A DNA stretch of 64,000 nucleotides, taken from Flavobacterium sp. CF136. GTDB taxonomy: Bacteria > Bacteroidota > Bacteroidia > Flavobacteriales > Flavobacteriaceae. The notes under the pieces were generated by a model, which saw nothing but the letters and a program-made list of their open reading frames with translations, had not been told where the DNA came from and searched no databases. Shown here one piece after another: positions 34,638 to 43,630 of the stretch. Each line of letters starts with the position of its first letter. The stretch's first letter is position 1. The DNA lies in assembly GCF_000282055.1 (NCBI RefSeq), contig NZ_AKJZ01000102.1:52185-116184 (forward strand), in the 5' to 3' direction. The position numbers were made by a program, and so were the translations under genes.

Positions 34638-37600
34638 ATGTTGAAAAAATTACTGTTTTTATTTGTGCTTATTTGTTATTCCGGACTATGGGCCCAGGAA
34701 ACGGATTCGTCTTATAAAACCAAAAAAATAATTGCCACCCGCGATACTATTCATCTGGAAAATGTCAGTATTAATTCGGGGTTTTTTCAGCTTTTAAATT
34801 CCAGGAATGAACCCATTGATTCAACATTTTACAAAATTGATTTTAAAAAAGGAAATCTTCTTTTAAACGAAAAATTTACTTCAGATTCAGATACTTTAAT
34901 CGTAAATTATTTAACCTATCCTGATTTTTTAACCAAAGAGTACAGCCTTTACAAGTCGAGTCAGGTGGTCAGCAATGATGTCGGTTCTGAAAAATTGTAC
35001 AAAATAGACAATAACAATTCTAAAAAAACAACTCCTTTTGACGGACTGAATACTTCCGGAAGCATCACGCGTGGCATTACAATTGGAAATAATCAAAATA
35101 CGGTTTTAAATTCGAATCTGGACCTTCAGATTACAGGTAAAATTTCGGATAAAATTAGTTTGAGAGCATCACTTCAGGACAGCAATATTCCATTACAGAA
35201 TGGAGGCTATTCACAAAAACTGGATCAGTTCGATAATATCTTTATGGAATTATTCAGTGATGACTGGAATATTCGTGCGGGTGATGTTTTTTTAGAAAAC
35301 AGAAAAACTCAATTTTTAAGTTTCAACAAAAAGGTTCAGGGACTTTCTACCAGTTTTAATTTTGGAGAAGAAGATAATAAAACCAATGTCTTTGCATCGG
35401 TTGCTTTTGCAAAAGGACAATATGCAAAAAGCACTTTTACCGGTCAGGAAGGCAATCAGGGCCCTTATAAACTAAAAGGGCAAAATGGCGAATTGTATGT
35501 TTTGGTTATTTCCGGCTCAGAACGTGTTTATGTAAATGGTGTTTTGCTTAAAAGAGGTGAAAACAATGATTATGTAATTGACTATAATGCAGGCGAAATT
35601 GTTTTTACGTCACTTTTTACAATTACCTCTGAAATGCGAATTAACATTGAATACCAATATTCAGACAGAAATTACAACCGATTAGTGACCTATGCGGGTG
35701 TTACGCATGAAAATAAAAAATGGAGTTTTGGCGGTTATCTGTATTCTGAAAATGATTTGAAAAACCAGCCTTTACAGCAAAATCTCTCTACAGAACAAGT
35801 TCAGATTTTAAGTCAGGCAGGAGACGACACCTCTTTAATGACAGCACCATCAGCTTATGAAGATACTTATTCAGATACTAAGATTTTATATAAAAAAGTA
35901 ATTGAAAATTCAATTGAATTTTACGAATATTCAAACAACTCAACGGATGTTTTATACAATGTAAAGTTTAGTCTGGTTGGAGCAAATTCCGGAAACTATG
36001 TGATACAAAACGCCAATTCGGTTGAACGCATTTATGAATATGTTTCTCCGGTAAATGGAATTCTTCAGGGAAATTATGAACCCATCGTAAAATTGGTAGC
36101 TCCAATGAAAATTCAGGTAGCAACATTTTTAGGAAAGTACAATCCTGATGAAAAAACATTGGTTGATTTTGAAATTGGAATCAGTAATAATGACCAAAAT
36201 TTATTTTCGGATATTGATGATGGAAACAATAGTGGGGTTGCATTAAAATTAAACTCCAAAAAACGTCTTTTTTCCAAAAACTGGACATTGGATACTTTCG
36301 CTAATTATCAGTTTGTAGAAAAAGATTTTAAATCAGTAGAACGTTTATATAACATTGAGTTTAATCGTGATTGGAATTTAAATGCAACTCTTTTGGGCAG
36401 TCAAAGTCTGTTGGTGACAGGTTTTAACCTTGATTTATTTTCAAAGAAAAAAACAGCCAACATTGGTTTATTTACCTATCAGTTTGAAAAATTAGATTTT
36501 ACCGAAAGTTATTCGGGATCCAGACATACCTCAAGTGCTTTCTTCAAATTAAAAAGATGGACTATTGAAAATCAAGGCAGTTTTTTGAATAGTGATGCTA
36601 CCGCTTCAACTTCAAAATTCATTAGAAACCTGACCAAAACCAAATATCATTTTGGCAAAAACTGGATCGGCGGCAATATTCAGATCGAGGATAATCAGGA
36701 AAAAGACAAAACTACCAATCAGTTTTCAGCCATCAGCCAGCGCTTTTCAGAATATGGTATTTTTGTTGGTCGTGGCGACAGCACCAAAGTTTTTGTAGAA
36801 TTGGGTTATTTAAGACGAAAAAATGATAGTTTGCAGAATGGTTTATTACAGCATGTAAGCAATTCTCAAATGTATATTTTAAAATCGAAACTGATTCAGA
36901 ACAAAAAAACAGATCTTGCTGTTTATGCAAGTTATCGAAATTTAGATTTTACAGATGCTGACCGAAAAAAAGAGCCTTCTCTGAACTCAAGAATCTTATA
37001 CAATGACCGTTTCTTTAATCAATTTATTCAGGCAGGAACCGTTTACGAAACCAGTTCGGGAACCATTGCACAACAAGAATATACTTATGTGGAAGTTGCT
37101 GCCGGCCAGGGAGTTTATACCTGGAATGATTATAATGGAAACGGTATTCAGGAAGTAGAAGAATTTGAAATTGCGCCTTTTCCTGACCAGGCAAAATTCG
37201 TCCGGGTCTTTTTACCGAATCAGGTTTACATCAAAACAAATCAAAATAAATTCTCTCAATCAGTCATTATTAATCCATTGCAATGGCAGAATAAAACGGG
37301 TTTCAGAAAAATAGCCTCTTATTTTTACAATCAGACTTCGTTTATTATGGACAGGAAAGTGAAAAGCGATGGTGATAATTTCGAATTGAATCCGTTTAGC
37401 TCTTCTAAAGAAAATGTCTTAGGATTAAATTCGAGTTTCAGAAACAGTTTATTCTATAACCGGGGAAAACAAAAACATTCCATAACTTATTCATACCTAA
37501 TTAATAACGGAAAAAACTTACTTTCTATTGGTTCTCAGTTAGTGAAAAACAATTCGCATCAATTACAATACACACATTTATATCAAAAAAGCTGGTTATT

Positions 37601-38069
37601 TAATTTGTTTACCAAAACGATTCAGACTTCCTTAACTTCAGAAGATTTTGCTGAGAAAAATTATGAATTAAAAGGGTACCAGATTGCACCAAAAATCAGT
37701 TATTTATTTTCTAAAAACACAAGTTTAGATTTCTTTTATGAAGTTCAAAACAAAGAAAATCAAATTGGAAATCTTGAAACATTAATTCAAAACCGACTCG
37801 GAACTTCGTTTTCATATGCCGGAGATAAAAAAATCACTATAAATGGAGAGTTCTCTTTTTATGAAAATAAATTCACAGGAGATGAATTTTCATCCGTAGG
37901 ATATCAGATGCTCGAAGGTCTTCAGGCTGGACAAAATTTAGTCTGGAAACTATTACTACAGAAAAACATTACGCAATTTTTAGATGTTAATTTAAACTAT
38001 CAGGGCCGTAAAAGTGAAACCGGAAATACTATTCATACAGGAAATATTCAGCTTCGCGCTTATTTTTAA
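34638..38069 (+). CDS. Large predicted outer-membrane beta-barrel protein, function unknown
   Basis: 1143 residues with a signal peptide (MLKKLLFLFVLICYSGLWAQ). After an N-terminal domain of about 130 residues comes a stretch rich in alternating hydrophobic strands with many aromatics (SGSITRGITIGNNQNTV, LDLQITGKISDKISLRASLQD, WNIRAGDVFLENRKTQF), ending in LNYQGRK...IQLRAYF. The terminal Phe and strand pattern suggest a beta-barrel in the outer membrane. A small inserted domain around residues 280-330 (ELYVLVISGSERVYVNG) looks like a beta-sandwich. No TonB plug or carboxypeptidase-like domain is present. I believe the family is conserved in Bacteroidota but cannot name it. Followed by the Lys/Ala-rich gene after 64 nt. 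Confidence 0.75.
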   Translation: MLKKLLFLFVLICYSGLWAQETDSSYKTKKIIATRDTIHLENVSINSGFFQLLNSRNEPIDSTFYKIDFKKGNLLLNEKFTSDSDTLIVNYLTYPDFLTKEYSLYKSSQVVSNDVGSEKLYKIDNNNSKKTTPFDGLNTSGSITRGITIGNNQNTVLNSNLDLQITGKISDKISLRASLQDSNIPLQNGGYSQKLDQFDNIFMELFSDDWNIRAGDVFLENRKTQFLSFNKKVQGLSTSFNFGEEDNKTNVFASVAFAKGQYAKSTFTGQEGNQGPYKLKGQNGELYVLVISGSERVYVNGVLLKRGENNDYVIDYNAGEIVFTSLFTITSEMRINIEYQYSDRNYNRLVTYAGVTHENKKWSFGGYLYSENDLKNQPLQQNLSTEQVQILSQAGDDTSLMTAPSAYEDTYSDTKILYKKVIENSIEFYEYSNNSTDVLYNVKFSLVGANSGNYVIQNANSVERIYEYVSPVNGILQGNYEPIVKLVAPMKIQVATFLGKYNPDEKTLVDFEIGISNNDQNLFSDIDDGNNSGVALKLNSKKRLFSKNWTLDTFANYQFVEKDFKSVERLYNIEFNRDWNLNATLLGSQSLLVTGFNLDLFSKKKTANIGLFTYQFEKLDFTESYSGSRHTSSAFFKLKRWTIENQGSFLNSDATASTSKFIRNLTKTKYHFGKNWIGGNIQIEDNQEKDKTTNQFSAISQRFSEYGIFVGRGDSTKVFVELGYLRRKNDSLQNGLLQHVSNSQMYILKSKLIQNKKTDLAVYASYRNLDFTDADRKKEPSLNSRILYNDRFFNQFIQAGTVYETSSGTIAQQEYTYVEVAAGQGVYTWNDYNGNGIQEVEEFEIAPFPDQAKFVRVFLPNQVYIKTNQNKFSQSVIINPLQWQNKTGFRKIASYFYNQTSFIMDRKVKSDGDNFELNPFSSSKENVLGLNSSFRNSLFYNRGKQKHSITYSYLINNGKNLLSIGSQLVKNNSHQLQYTHLYQKSWLFNLFTKTIQTSLTSEDFAEKNYELKGYQIAPKISYLFSKNTSLDFFYEVQNKENQIGNLETLIQNRLGTSFSYAGDKKITINGEFSFYENKFTGDEFSSVGYQMLEGLQAGQNLVWKLLLQKNITQFLDVNLNYQGRKSETGNTIHTGNIQLRAYF

Positions 38070-38133
38070 CACTTTACAGAAAAATATTACCATAAATTGA
38101 TTAATTTTAATTGAAATTTTAACACCTCTAACT

Positions 38134-38691
38134 ATGAAAAAATTATTGTTATTATGTTTGATGTTGATTTTGTCCGGTAATTTTTATGCTCAGGAGACAG
38201 CAAAAACTACTAAAGCCAAAACTGAAGCTAAGGCTAAAGCTAAAAAAGAAGCAAAAGAAAAAGCTGCTGAGGCTAAAAAAACAGCAGACAAGGCTGCGAA
38301 AACCAAAGAGAAAGCAGATAAAACCAAAGAAAAGGCAGATAAAGTAAGTGCCGCCGCTAAAAAAACTAAAGAGAAAGCCGAAAAAACTAAAGAAAAAGCT
38401 GAAAAAGTAACTGCTGACTCAAAAAACACTAAAGAAAAAGCAGCAGCAAAAACTAAAGAGAAAGCGGACAAGACCAAAGAAAAAGTAAGTACAACTGCAG
38501 AAAAAGCAAAAGCCGACAGTAAAACTGCATCAAAAGCTTCTGTGAAAAAATTAAAAGAAACGAACGAGAAAGCACCAAAAGTTGCTGATAAAATTACCGG
38601 AGAATATAACGGTAAAAAAGTTTATACCGGGCCAAGAGGCGGAAAATACTATATTAATTCAAACGGAAACAAAACTTACATTCAGGAGTAA
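38134..38691 (+). CDS. Exported Lys/Ala-rich coiled-coil protein with PBCV-type basic adaptor motif
   Basis: 185 residues. Signal peptide (1-20, ending NFYAQ); residues 21-150 are extremely Lys/Ala/Glu-rich with TKEKADK/TKEKAEK heptads repeated at about 57-70, 78-91 and 107-117, predicting a charged coiled coil or LEA-like helix. The C-terminus (about 159-184; GKKVYTGPRGGKYYINSNGN then KTYIQE) matches the PBCV-specific basic adaptor motif best known from chlorella viruses. Highly basic, probably periplasmic or surface-associated and able to bind nucleic acid or anionic polymer; this is inference. Ends with a terminator. Confidence 0.8.
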   Translation: MKKLLLLCLMLILSGNFYAQETAKTTKAKTEAKAKAKKEAKEKAAEAKKTADKAAKTKEKADKTKEKADKVSAAAKKTKEKAEKTKEKAEKVTADSKNTKEKAAAKTKEKADKTKEKVSTTAEKAKADSKTASKASVKKLKETNEKAPKVADKITGEYNGKKVYTGPRGGKYYINSNGNKTYIQE

Positions 38692-38714
38692 AAAAAGCAG
38701 TATACTTTTTAAAG

Positions 38715-38749
38715 AGGCTAAATTTCAAAATAGAAATTTGGCCTTTTTT
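38715..38749 (+). terminator. Intrinsic terminator after the Lys/Ala-rich gene
   Basis: AGGCTAAATTTC (38715-38726) pairs with GAAATTTGGCCT (38733-38744) with one G-U pair, followed by T residues. A degenerate TCACCCTAAGCGGACTCAGCC repeat follows at 38780-38800. Confidence 0.85.
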
Positions 38750-38907
38750 ATTGGAATCTGAATTTTGAAGTTGCCCGCGATGTCACCCTAAGCGGACTCA
38801 GCCTAACATCGAAATTAACATTCCATGATCAGAGTTAATGATTTAGTAATATCTGCGAAGTAACAAAAAAAGAGTAATTCTTTATCTTCGTTTGAAAAAC
38901 GCCAAAT

Positions 38908-39981
38908 ATGAGCATCGAATACACTACTGCTAATAAAACTATTTTAATAACTCCGCTAAATTGGGGTTTAGGTCACGCAACAAGATGTATTCCTATAATT
39001 AAGGCGCTACAAGAAAACAATTACATTCCTATTATTGCGTCTGATGGAATTGCTTTGGCATTATTGCAAAAAGAATTTCCTTATCTCCAGACACTTGAAT
39101 TGCCTTCGTATCATATTGAGTATGCAAAAAACGGTAAAAACTTCAAATGGAAACTGATTAAGAACTTACCAAAAATGATTACCGCTATTTTAGATGAAAA
39201 AAAAATAGTAAACTCCTGGATAAAAAAACATGATATTGATGGTATTATCTCAGATAACAGATTAGGTGTTTTCAGTAAAAAAATCCCTTCTGTCTTTATT
39301 ACTCATCAATTGAATGTAATGACCGGAAACACAACAAAGTTCACCAGTAAATGTCATCAACATTTTATAAAAAAATATAATGAATGCTGGATTCCCGACA
39401 CTAATGAAGCACCAAATTTAACGGGCGAACTAGGGCATCTGAAAAGCAGCAAACTAAATCTTAAATACATTGGGCCTTTGAGCAGAATGCGCAAGAAGGA
39501 AACTGCAAAACAATACGATTTAATGATTATTCTGTCAGGTCCGGAGCCTCAACGCACTTTTTTAGAAGAAAAACTGCAACAGGAAATTGTTCGCTACACA
39601 GGTAATGTTGTTTTTGTAAAAGGTGTTGTCGAAAAAACACAGACCAAACAACAAATCAAAAATGTGACCCATTATAACTTCATGAATACCAAACAGCTGG
39701 AGCAAACTTTTAACGAAAGTGATTTGGTTTTATGCCGATCGGGTTATACAACCGTTATGGATTTGGCGAAGCTTGGAAAAAAAGCTTTTTTTATACCTAC
39801 CCCCGGACAATATGAACAGGAATATCTGGCAGAAAAACTTCAGGATGAGCAATTAGTACCTTATGCAACACAAAACGACTTTACGATTGAAGATCTTTCA
39901 AAAGTAAAATCGTTTAAAGGATTGTCTCAATTTGAAAACAATATCAGCTGGAATTCTTTATTTTCTATTTTTGAGAAGTAA
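38908..39981 (+). CDS. Glycosyltransferase of the MurG-like GT-B type
   Basis: 357 residues, no signal peptide. The N-terminal motif ILITPLNWGLGHATRCIPII resembles the glycine-rich loop of GT28/MurG-type enzymes, and the C-terminal half has the sugar-nucleotide region SDLVLCRSGYTTVMDLAKLGKKAFFIPTPGQYEQEYLA in fragments. It presumably transfers a sugar from a nucleotide donor to an envelope lipid or glycan; acceptor unknown. Peripheral to the inner membrane. Convergent with the porin gene, only 2 nt between stop codons. Confidence 0.83.
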   Translation: MSIEYTTANKTILITPLNWGLGHATRCIPIIKALQENNYIPIIASDGIALALLQKEFPYLQTLELPSYHIEYAKNGKNFKWKLIKNLPKMITAILDEKKIVNSWIKKHDIDGIISDNRLGVFSKKIPSVFITHQLNVMTGNTTKFTSKCHQHFIKKYNECWIPDTNEAPNLTGELGHLKSSKLNLKYIGPLSRMRKKETAKQYDLMIILSGPEPQRTFLEEKLQQEIVRYTGNVVFVKGVVEKTQTKQQIKNVTHYNFMNTKQLEQTFNESDLVLCRSGYTTVMDLAKLGKKAFFIPTPGQYEQEYLAEKLQDEQLVPYATQNDFTIEDLSKVKSFKGLSQFENNISWNSLFSIFEK

Positions 39982-39983
39982 AA

Positions 39984-41279
39984 TTAGAAATTAAACTGCG
40001 CCTGTAGACGTAATAAATTCCCTTTTTGTCTGTTAACCGGAAGTGCGCTGTCTTCAAAGGTTCTGTCAGCAATAACATATTCGGCTGTTAGTTCGAATGC
40101 TTTTATTGGCTGCCATTCCACACCAAGCTGATAATCTCTTACAACATAACTTCTGGCATCTTTTTCATATTTTTTCCCTCCGTCATAATACTGAAATTTG
40201 GCAAAAGGATAAATATGCTGCTTTTTAATGTCCCATTTGTAATTCAATAAAACATAACCTCCATTCAAATCTGTTACGTCAATATTTTTGGTTACTGTAT
40301 TATAACGCGGTCCTGTACCAATGTTATATTCTGTTTGGATTCCGAAAGGTTTTGGATACAAAACAAAGGTTGCACCTATTCTCTGGTCCTTTATGTATTG
40401 CGGATCATTAACCGTAACTCCGGACGAAACTTCTCCGGTAAAAGCCCATTTTCCTGTGTAGGCCTGAATTCCCGGTTCGATAATCTGGTTTCCAATAACA
40501 AACGGATAAGTAACCCTTGCCACTACATTCAAATCTCTGTTTCCGTCTATTTTGTTTGCTATCTGCCCATTGTAAACCCCAAAAGCAAAAACTCCAAAAT
40601 CGCCCGAACCTTTATAACCATCTTTTACCAGCATGGCAAAACGTTCTCTGATTTCTGCTGGTGCCCAATAAAAAAACATTCCTAAATCACGTTCATTTGC
40701 TATTGAACTGTTTATTCCATCGGCACGGTCTAAAGTCAAACGCTGTGAACTCGATTGCATGTTTTCAAATCCATATGGAATTTTACTCTGCCCAACACGA
40801 AGACGATATTCTCTTTTTTTATCAAATGAAAGATCAAAATACAAGTCACGAATCTGAACAAAATTTTGAATTCCGCTACTTGGTGAACTGGCAAAATCCG
40901 GTTGAAAATAGAAAAATACGTTTGGATGAACCTGACCAGAAAACACTAAACGTGCACGGCGAATAAAAAGTCCATTATTTGATTTTGCATCCGGAGCGGT
41001 TGAAGTTGTTCCCCAGGATTTATCACATTGGTCGCAGGAAACTTTGTCGTTTGTAGAAAACAAACCATTGTATCGTATTTGTGCATAACCTCTCAACGAA
41101 ATTTTGTCATACCAATGTTCTTCGACTCCACCTCCAGATTTAGTATCAGGAAGTTTCGCTTTATTTATAGAATCTAAAATACGCATTACCTCGTTTTTTA
41201 CATCCTGTTTATTCAATTCCTGTGCATTTGCAGCACAAGTAAGCAGTAATAAAACTGCAATTATTTTTCTTTTTATCAT
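39984..41279 (-). CDS. OprO/OprP-type phosphate-selective porin
   Basis: 431 residues from ATG 41279 (MIKRKIIAVLLLLTCAANAQ signal); the frame extends upstream but that part precedes the signal. The barrel features fit the porin O/P family: SLRGYAQIRYNGLF, LFIRRARLVFSG, YFQPDF, RVGQSKIPYGFEN and a C-terminal FELTAEYVIADRTF then LLRLQAQFNF ending in Phe. A short helical segment precedes the barrel. In other bacteria such porins admit phosphate or polyphosphate under phosphate limitation. Upstream are three 11-bp-spaced TAACAT-like motifs, and next to it the PhoR-like kinase, so phosphate control is likely here. Confidence 0.88.
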   Translation of the reverse strand: MIKRKIIAVLLLLTCAANAQELNKQDVKNEVMRILDSINKAKLPDTKSGGGVEEHWYDKISLRGYAQIRYNGLFSTNDKVSCDQCDKSWGTTSTAPDAKSNNGLFIRRARLVFSGQVHPNVFFYFQPDFASSPSSGIQNFVQIRDLYFDLSFDKKREYRLRVGQSKIPYGFENMQSSSQRLTLDRADGINSSIANERDLGMFFYWAPAEIRERFAMLVKDGYKGSGDFGVFAFGVYNGQIANKIDGNRDLNVVARVTYPFVIGNQIIEPGIQAYTGKWAFTGEVSSGVTVNDPQYIKDQRIGATFVLYPKPFGIQTEYNIGTGPRYNTVTKNIDVTDLNGGYVLLNYKWDIKKQHIYPFAKFQYYDGGKKYEKDARSYVVRDYQLGVEWQPIKAFELTAEYVIADRTFEDSALPVNRQKGNLLRLQAQFNF

Positions 41280-41307
41280 TTTTTCTAACACCCTTAATTT
41301 CAGGATG

Positions 41308-41352
41308 CAAAGATGTATCATCAATGTTAAGAAATCATTAACAAGATGTTAC
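41308..41352 (-). promoter_or_regulatory. PhoB-type 11-bp repeat array and -7 element of the porin gene
   Basis: On the minus strand GTAACAT, TTAATGA and TTAACAT start at 41352, 41341 and 41330, exactly 11 nt apart. CATCTTTG (41315-41308), one mismatch from TAnnTTTG, lies 15 nt after the start of the last motif. The same motif and spacing occur before the TonB receptor and the lipoprotein genes. Confidence 0.65.
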
Positions 41353-41446
41353 CATAATAAGAAGAATTGTTTCGAAATAGTTACGCAATTATTATTTGAG
41401 CCTGTACATCATATTTTATAGTACCTGACAACAAATAAGCTTACAA

Positions 41447-42526
41447 TTATTTAACTTCAGTTTTTATTATTTTATGTGCTTTTTCGAGTGTAAATGAAAA
41501 TTCAGAACCAATCCCGAATTCACTTTCTACATATACTTTTTCCTTGTGGGCTTCGATAATGTGTTTTACTATAGCTAATCCTAAACCGGAACCGCCTTCT
41601 GAACGGGTTCCGCTTTTATCAACTCTGTAAAAACGTTCAAAAAGTCTTGGAATATTTTGTTTTTCTACTCCTTCCCCATTATCACTAATCCTGATCAGAA
41701 CTTTTCTCTTGGTCAAATTAACAACGCCAACTTCTGTAGTTCCTTTTTCTTTCCCGTATTTGATAGAATTTACAATAAGGTTTTCTAAAACTTGCTGTAT
41801 CCTGTCCTGATCTCCTCTTACCAATAAAGATTGTACATTCTTACTTTCAAATGTCAATTTGATTTTCTTCTTATCGGCTTTCATTTCCAATAAATCAAAA
41901 ACATTCTGAATCAATTCAACAATGTTAAACTCGGTAATATTCAAATCTAAATCCCCTGATTCCAGCTTGGTAATCATATCCAGATCTTCGACGATATAAA
42001 TCAATCGCTCTACTCCTTTTTCTGCACGTTTTAGATATTTCTTTCGGATCGTTTTGTCATCCATCGCACCATCCAGTAAAGTCGAAACATAACCCTGAAC
42101 GGTAAACAATGGTGTTTTAAGCTCGTGCGAAACGTTTCCCAGAAACTCTCTTCGGTACTGCTCGCGAATTTCCAGCATTTCGATTTCGAGTTTTTTATCT
42201 GTAGCAAATTTTTTCACTTCACGCGAAAGTGTTTCCATATCCGTCGTTATGGGCTGATTGATAAGTGTTGTTGATTGTAATAACGAAACCTCATCATAGA
42301 TTTTTTTTACTCTTCTGTAAATAAATCGTTCGACACGATATTGCAGAACCAGAAAAGAAAAAATATAAACCGAAAAAAGAAAAATTATTCCAAACCCAAC
42401 TTGATATTTTAATTGGTTTTTATAAAACAAATTCATCAATATCAATACAAATCCTGTTGCAAAAAGACTTATGTACAACGCAGATTTTATAGCAAATTTG
42501 TAGGTTTTCTTGAAATTGATTTTCAT
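41447..42526 (-). CDS. PhoR-like sensor histidine kinase
   Basis: 359 residues. Two membrane helices at about 13-35 and 41-63 with almost no periplasmic loop, then a cytoplasmic linker and kinase core: H-box FLGNVSHELKTPLF (phospho-His near 139), N-box LENLIVNSIKYG, G1 DNGEGV, F-box FERFYRVD and G2 GGSGLGLAIV. The short sensor part and lack of a periplasmic domain match PhoR types that sense through another protein. It lies downstream of the PhoB-like regulator and next to an OprP-type porin, which together point to phosphate sensing. The signal itself is inferred from context only. Confidence 0.88.
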   Translation of the reverse strand: MKINFKKTYKFAIKSALYISLFATGFVLILMNLFYKNQLKYQVGFGIIFLFSVYIFSFLVLQYRVERFIYRRVKKIYDEVSLLQSTTLINQPITTDMETLSREVKKFATDKKLEIEMLEIREQYRREFLGNVSHELKTPLFTVQGYVSTLLDGAMDDKTIRKKYLKRAEKGVERLIYIVEDLDMITKLESGDLDLNITEFNIVELIQNVFDLLEMKADKKKIKLTFESKNVQSLLVRGDQDRIQQVLENLIVNSIKYGKEKGTTEVGVVNLTKRKVLIRISDNGEGVEKQNIPRLFERFYRVDKSGTRSEGGSGLGLAIVKHIIEAHKEKVYVESEFGIGSEFSFTLEKAHKIIKTEVK

Positions 42527-42576
42527 TTAAATTTAAAAATAATAAATAATTAAAGGGATTATTTTTTCACCATATA

Positions 42577-42691
42577 AGTGATATAAGTTTATTTAAAAAA
42601 GCCAATCTTTTTCAAATTTTTTAAACTTTGAGAAAGATTGACTCCGATAACAAAAGTACAAATACTATAATTTAAATGAACTTATATCACT
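42577..42691. repeat. Nested inverted repeats between regulator and kinase genes
   Basis: Outer arms 42577-42597 and 42671-42691 (AGTGATATAAGTTTATTTAAA and its near-perfect inverse) match in 20 of 21 positions. Inside, 42603-42616 and 42627-42640 form a 14-bp stem with one T-G pair. AACTTATATCACT also occurs at about 9853-9865, so the arms belong to a dispersed repeat. Lying in the 187-nt gap between the two genes, it may lower transcription into the kinase. Confidence 0.7.
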
Positions 42692-42713
42692 GGTTCAAAT
42701 TTTTATTGAATGT

Positions 42714-43397
42714 TTAAACTTCAAATTTATAGCCAACTCCTTTTATGGTCTTAAAAAGGTCTTCACCTATTTTCTCACGTAATTTTCGAATATGAACATC
42801 AATTGTTCTTCCTCCTACTACTACTTCATTCCCCCAAACTTTATCCAGGATCTCGTCTCTTTTAAATACTTTCCCGGGTTTTGATGCGAGTAAATAAAAC
42901 AATTCGAATTCTTTTCGTGGTAACGAAATTTCGATATTATCCTTGATGATTTTATACTCTTCACGATTAATTTCGATTCCGCCAACATTTAGTGTGTCAC
43001 TTACCACTTCTTGTTCTTTTAACCTTCTTAACAAAGCCTTTACTTTACTAACAAGTAATTTCGGTTTTATTGGTTTTGTAATATAATCATCAGCACCAGC
43101 GTCAAAACCAGCAACTTGCGAATAATCTTCACTTCTGGCTGTTAAAAATGTTATGATAACATTATTTAATTCCGGAATTTTCCTGATATGTTCACAAGCT
43201 TCCATACCGTCCATTTCAGCCATCATGACATCCATTATAATCAAGTCCGGTAATTCTTTCTGAGCTTTTGCGATTGCATCTTTTCCATTTGAAGCTGTTA
43301 CAATCTGGTAGCCTTCCTGAGCAAGGTTATAGCCTACAATTTCCAGGATATCCGGTTCATCGTCGACTAATAAAATCTTGGTTTGTGTTTTTTTCAT
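42714..43397 (-). CDS. PhoB-like OmpR-family response regulator
   Basis: 227 residues from ATG 43397 (MKKTQTKILLVDDEPD); a TTG at 43406 gives three more residues. Receiver domain about 1-122: acidic pair in LLVDDEPD, phospho-acceptor Asp in DLIIMDVMM, Thr in TFLTARS, Lys in ITKPIKP. C-terminal winged helix about 132-227 (RKEFELFYLLASKPG, GGRTIDVHIRKLREKIG, IKGVGYKFEV). This class binds tandem 11-bp direct repeats as dimers, and such arrays precede three neighbouring genes. It is divergent from the TonB receptor gene. Confidence 0.92.
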   Translation of the reverse strand: MKKTQTKILLVDDEPDILEIVGYNLAQEGYQIVTASNGKDAIAKAQKELPDLIIMDVMMAEMDGMEACEHIRKIPELNNVIITFLTARSEDYSQVAGFDAGADDYITKPIKPKLLVSKVKALLRRLKEQEVVSDTLNVGGIEINREEYKIIKDNIEISLPRKEFELFYLLASKPGKVFKRDEILDKVWGNEVVVGGRTIDVHIRKLREKIGEDLFKTIKGVGYKFEV

Positions 43398-43523
43398 AAA
43401 TAGCAAAAATTGAGATTTTCACATCAAATTTTCTTTATTATATATTCGATGATATTTAATTGCGATGGTAAATATAACAATAAAACAACGGTTAAAAATT
43501 GGTGTTAACGGTAATTTAATCTG

Positions 43524-43601
43524 GTAACAATTTGATAATCTTCACAACACAAAAACATAACAAGTAGCTAACATGAACTTTACAATGTGTTTATTTCTTT
43601 G
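43524..43601 (+). promoter_or_regulatory. Six-unit 11-bp repeat array and -7 element of the TonB receptor gene
   Basis: Seven-base motifs start every 11 nt at 43524, 43535, 43546, 43557, 43568 and 43579: GTAACAA, ATAATCT, AACACAA, ATAACAA, CTAACAT, TTTACAA. TTTCTTTG at 43594-43601 is one mismatch from TAnnTTTG and starts 15 nt after the last motif. The pattern continues without a break for 66 nt. A PhoB-type activator covering the -33 region would explain it. Confidence 0.65.
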
Positions 43602-43630
43602 CACAAAAATAAATCAAACACAACACTGAA

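Noticed and set aside
38190..38477. 95-codon frame on the minus strand within the Lys/Ala-rich gene
   Set aside because: It is the antisense of a low-complexity repeat, which yields long open frames by composition; no start signal or family.
38290..38480. Possible CRISPR-like or tandem DNA repeat
   Set aside because: The periodicity is protein heptads (TKEKADK) with varying codons, not identical DNA repeats with spacers.
43480..43515. TAACA motifs as an operator for the PhoB-like gene itself
   Set aside because: On the minus strand the two TTAAC motifs are 13 nt apart, not 11, and no matching -7 element lies at the right distance.
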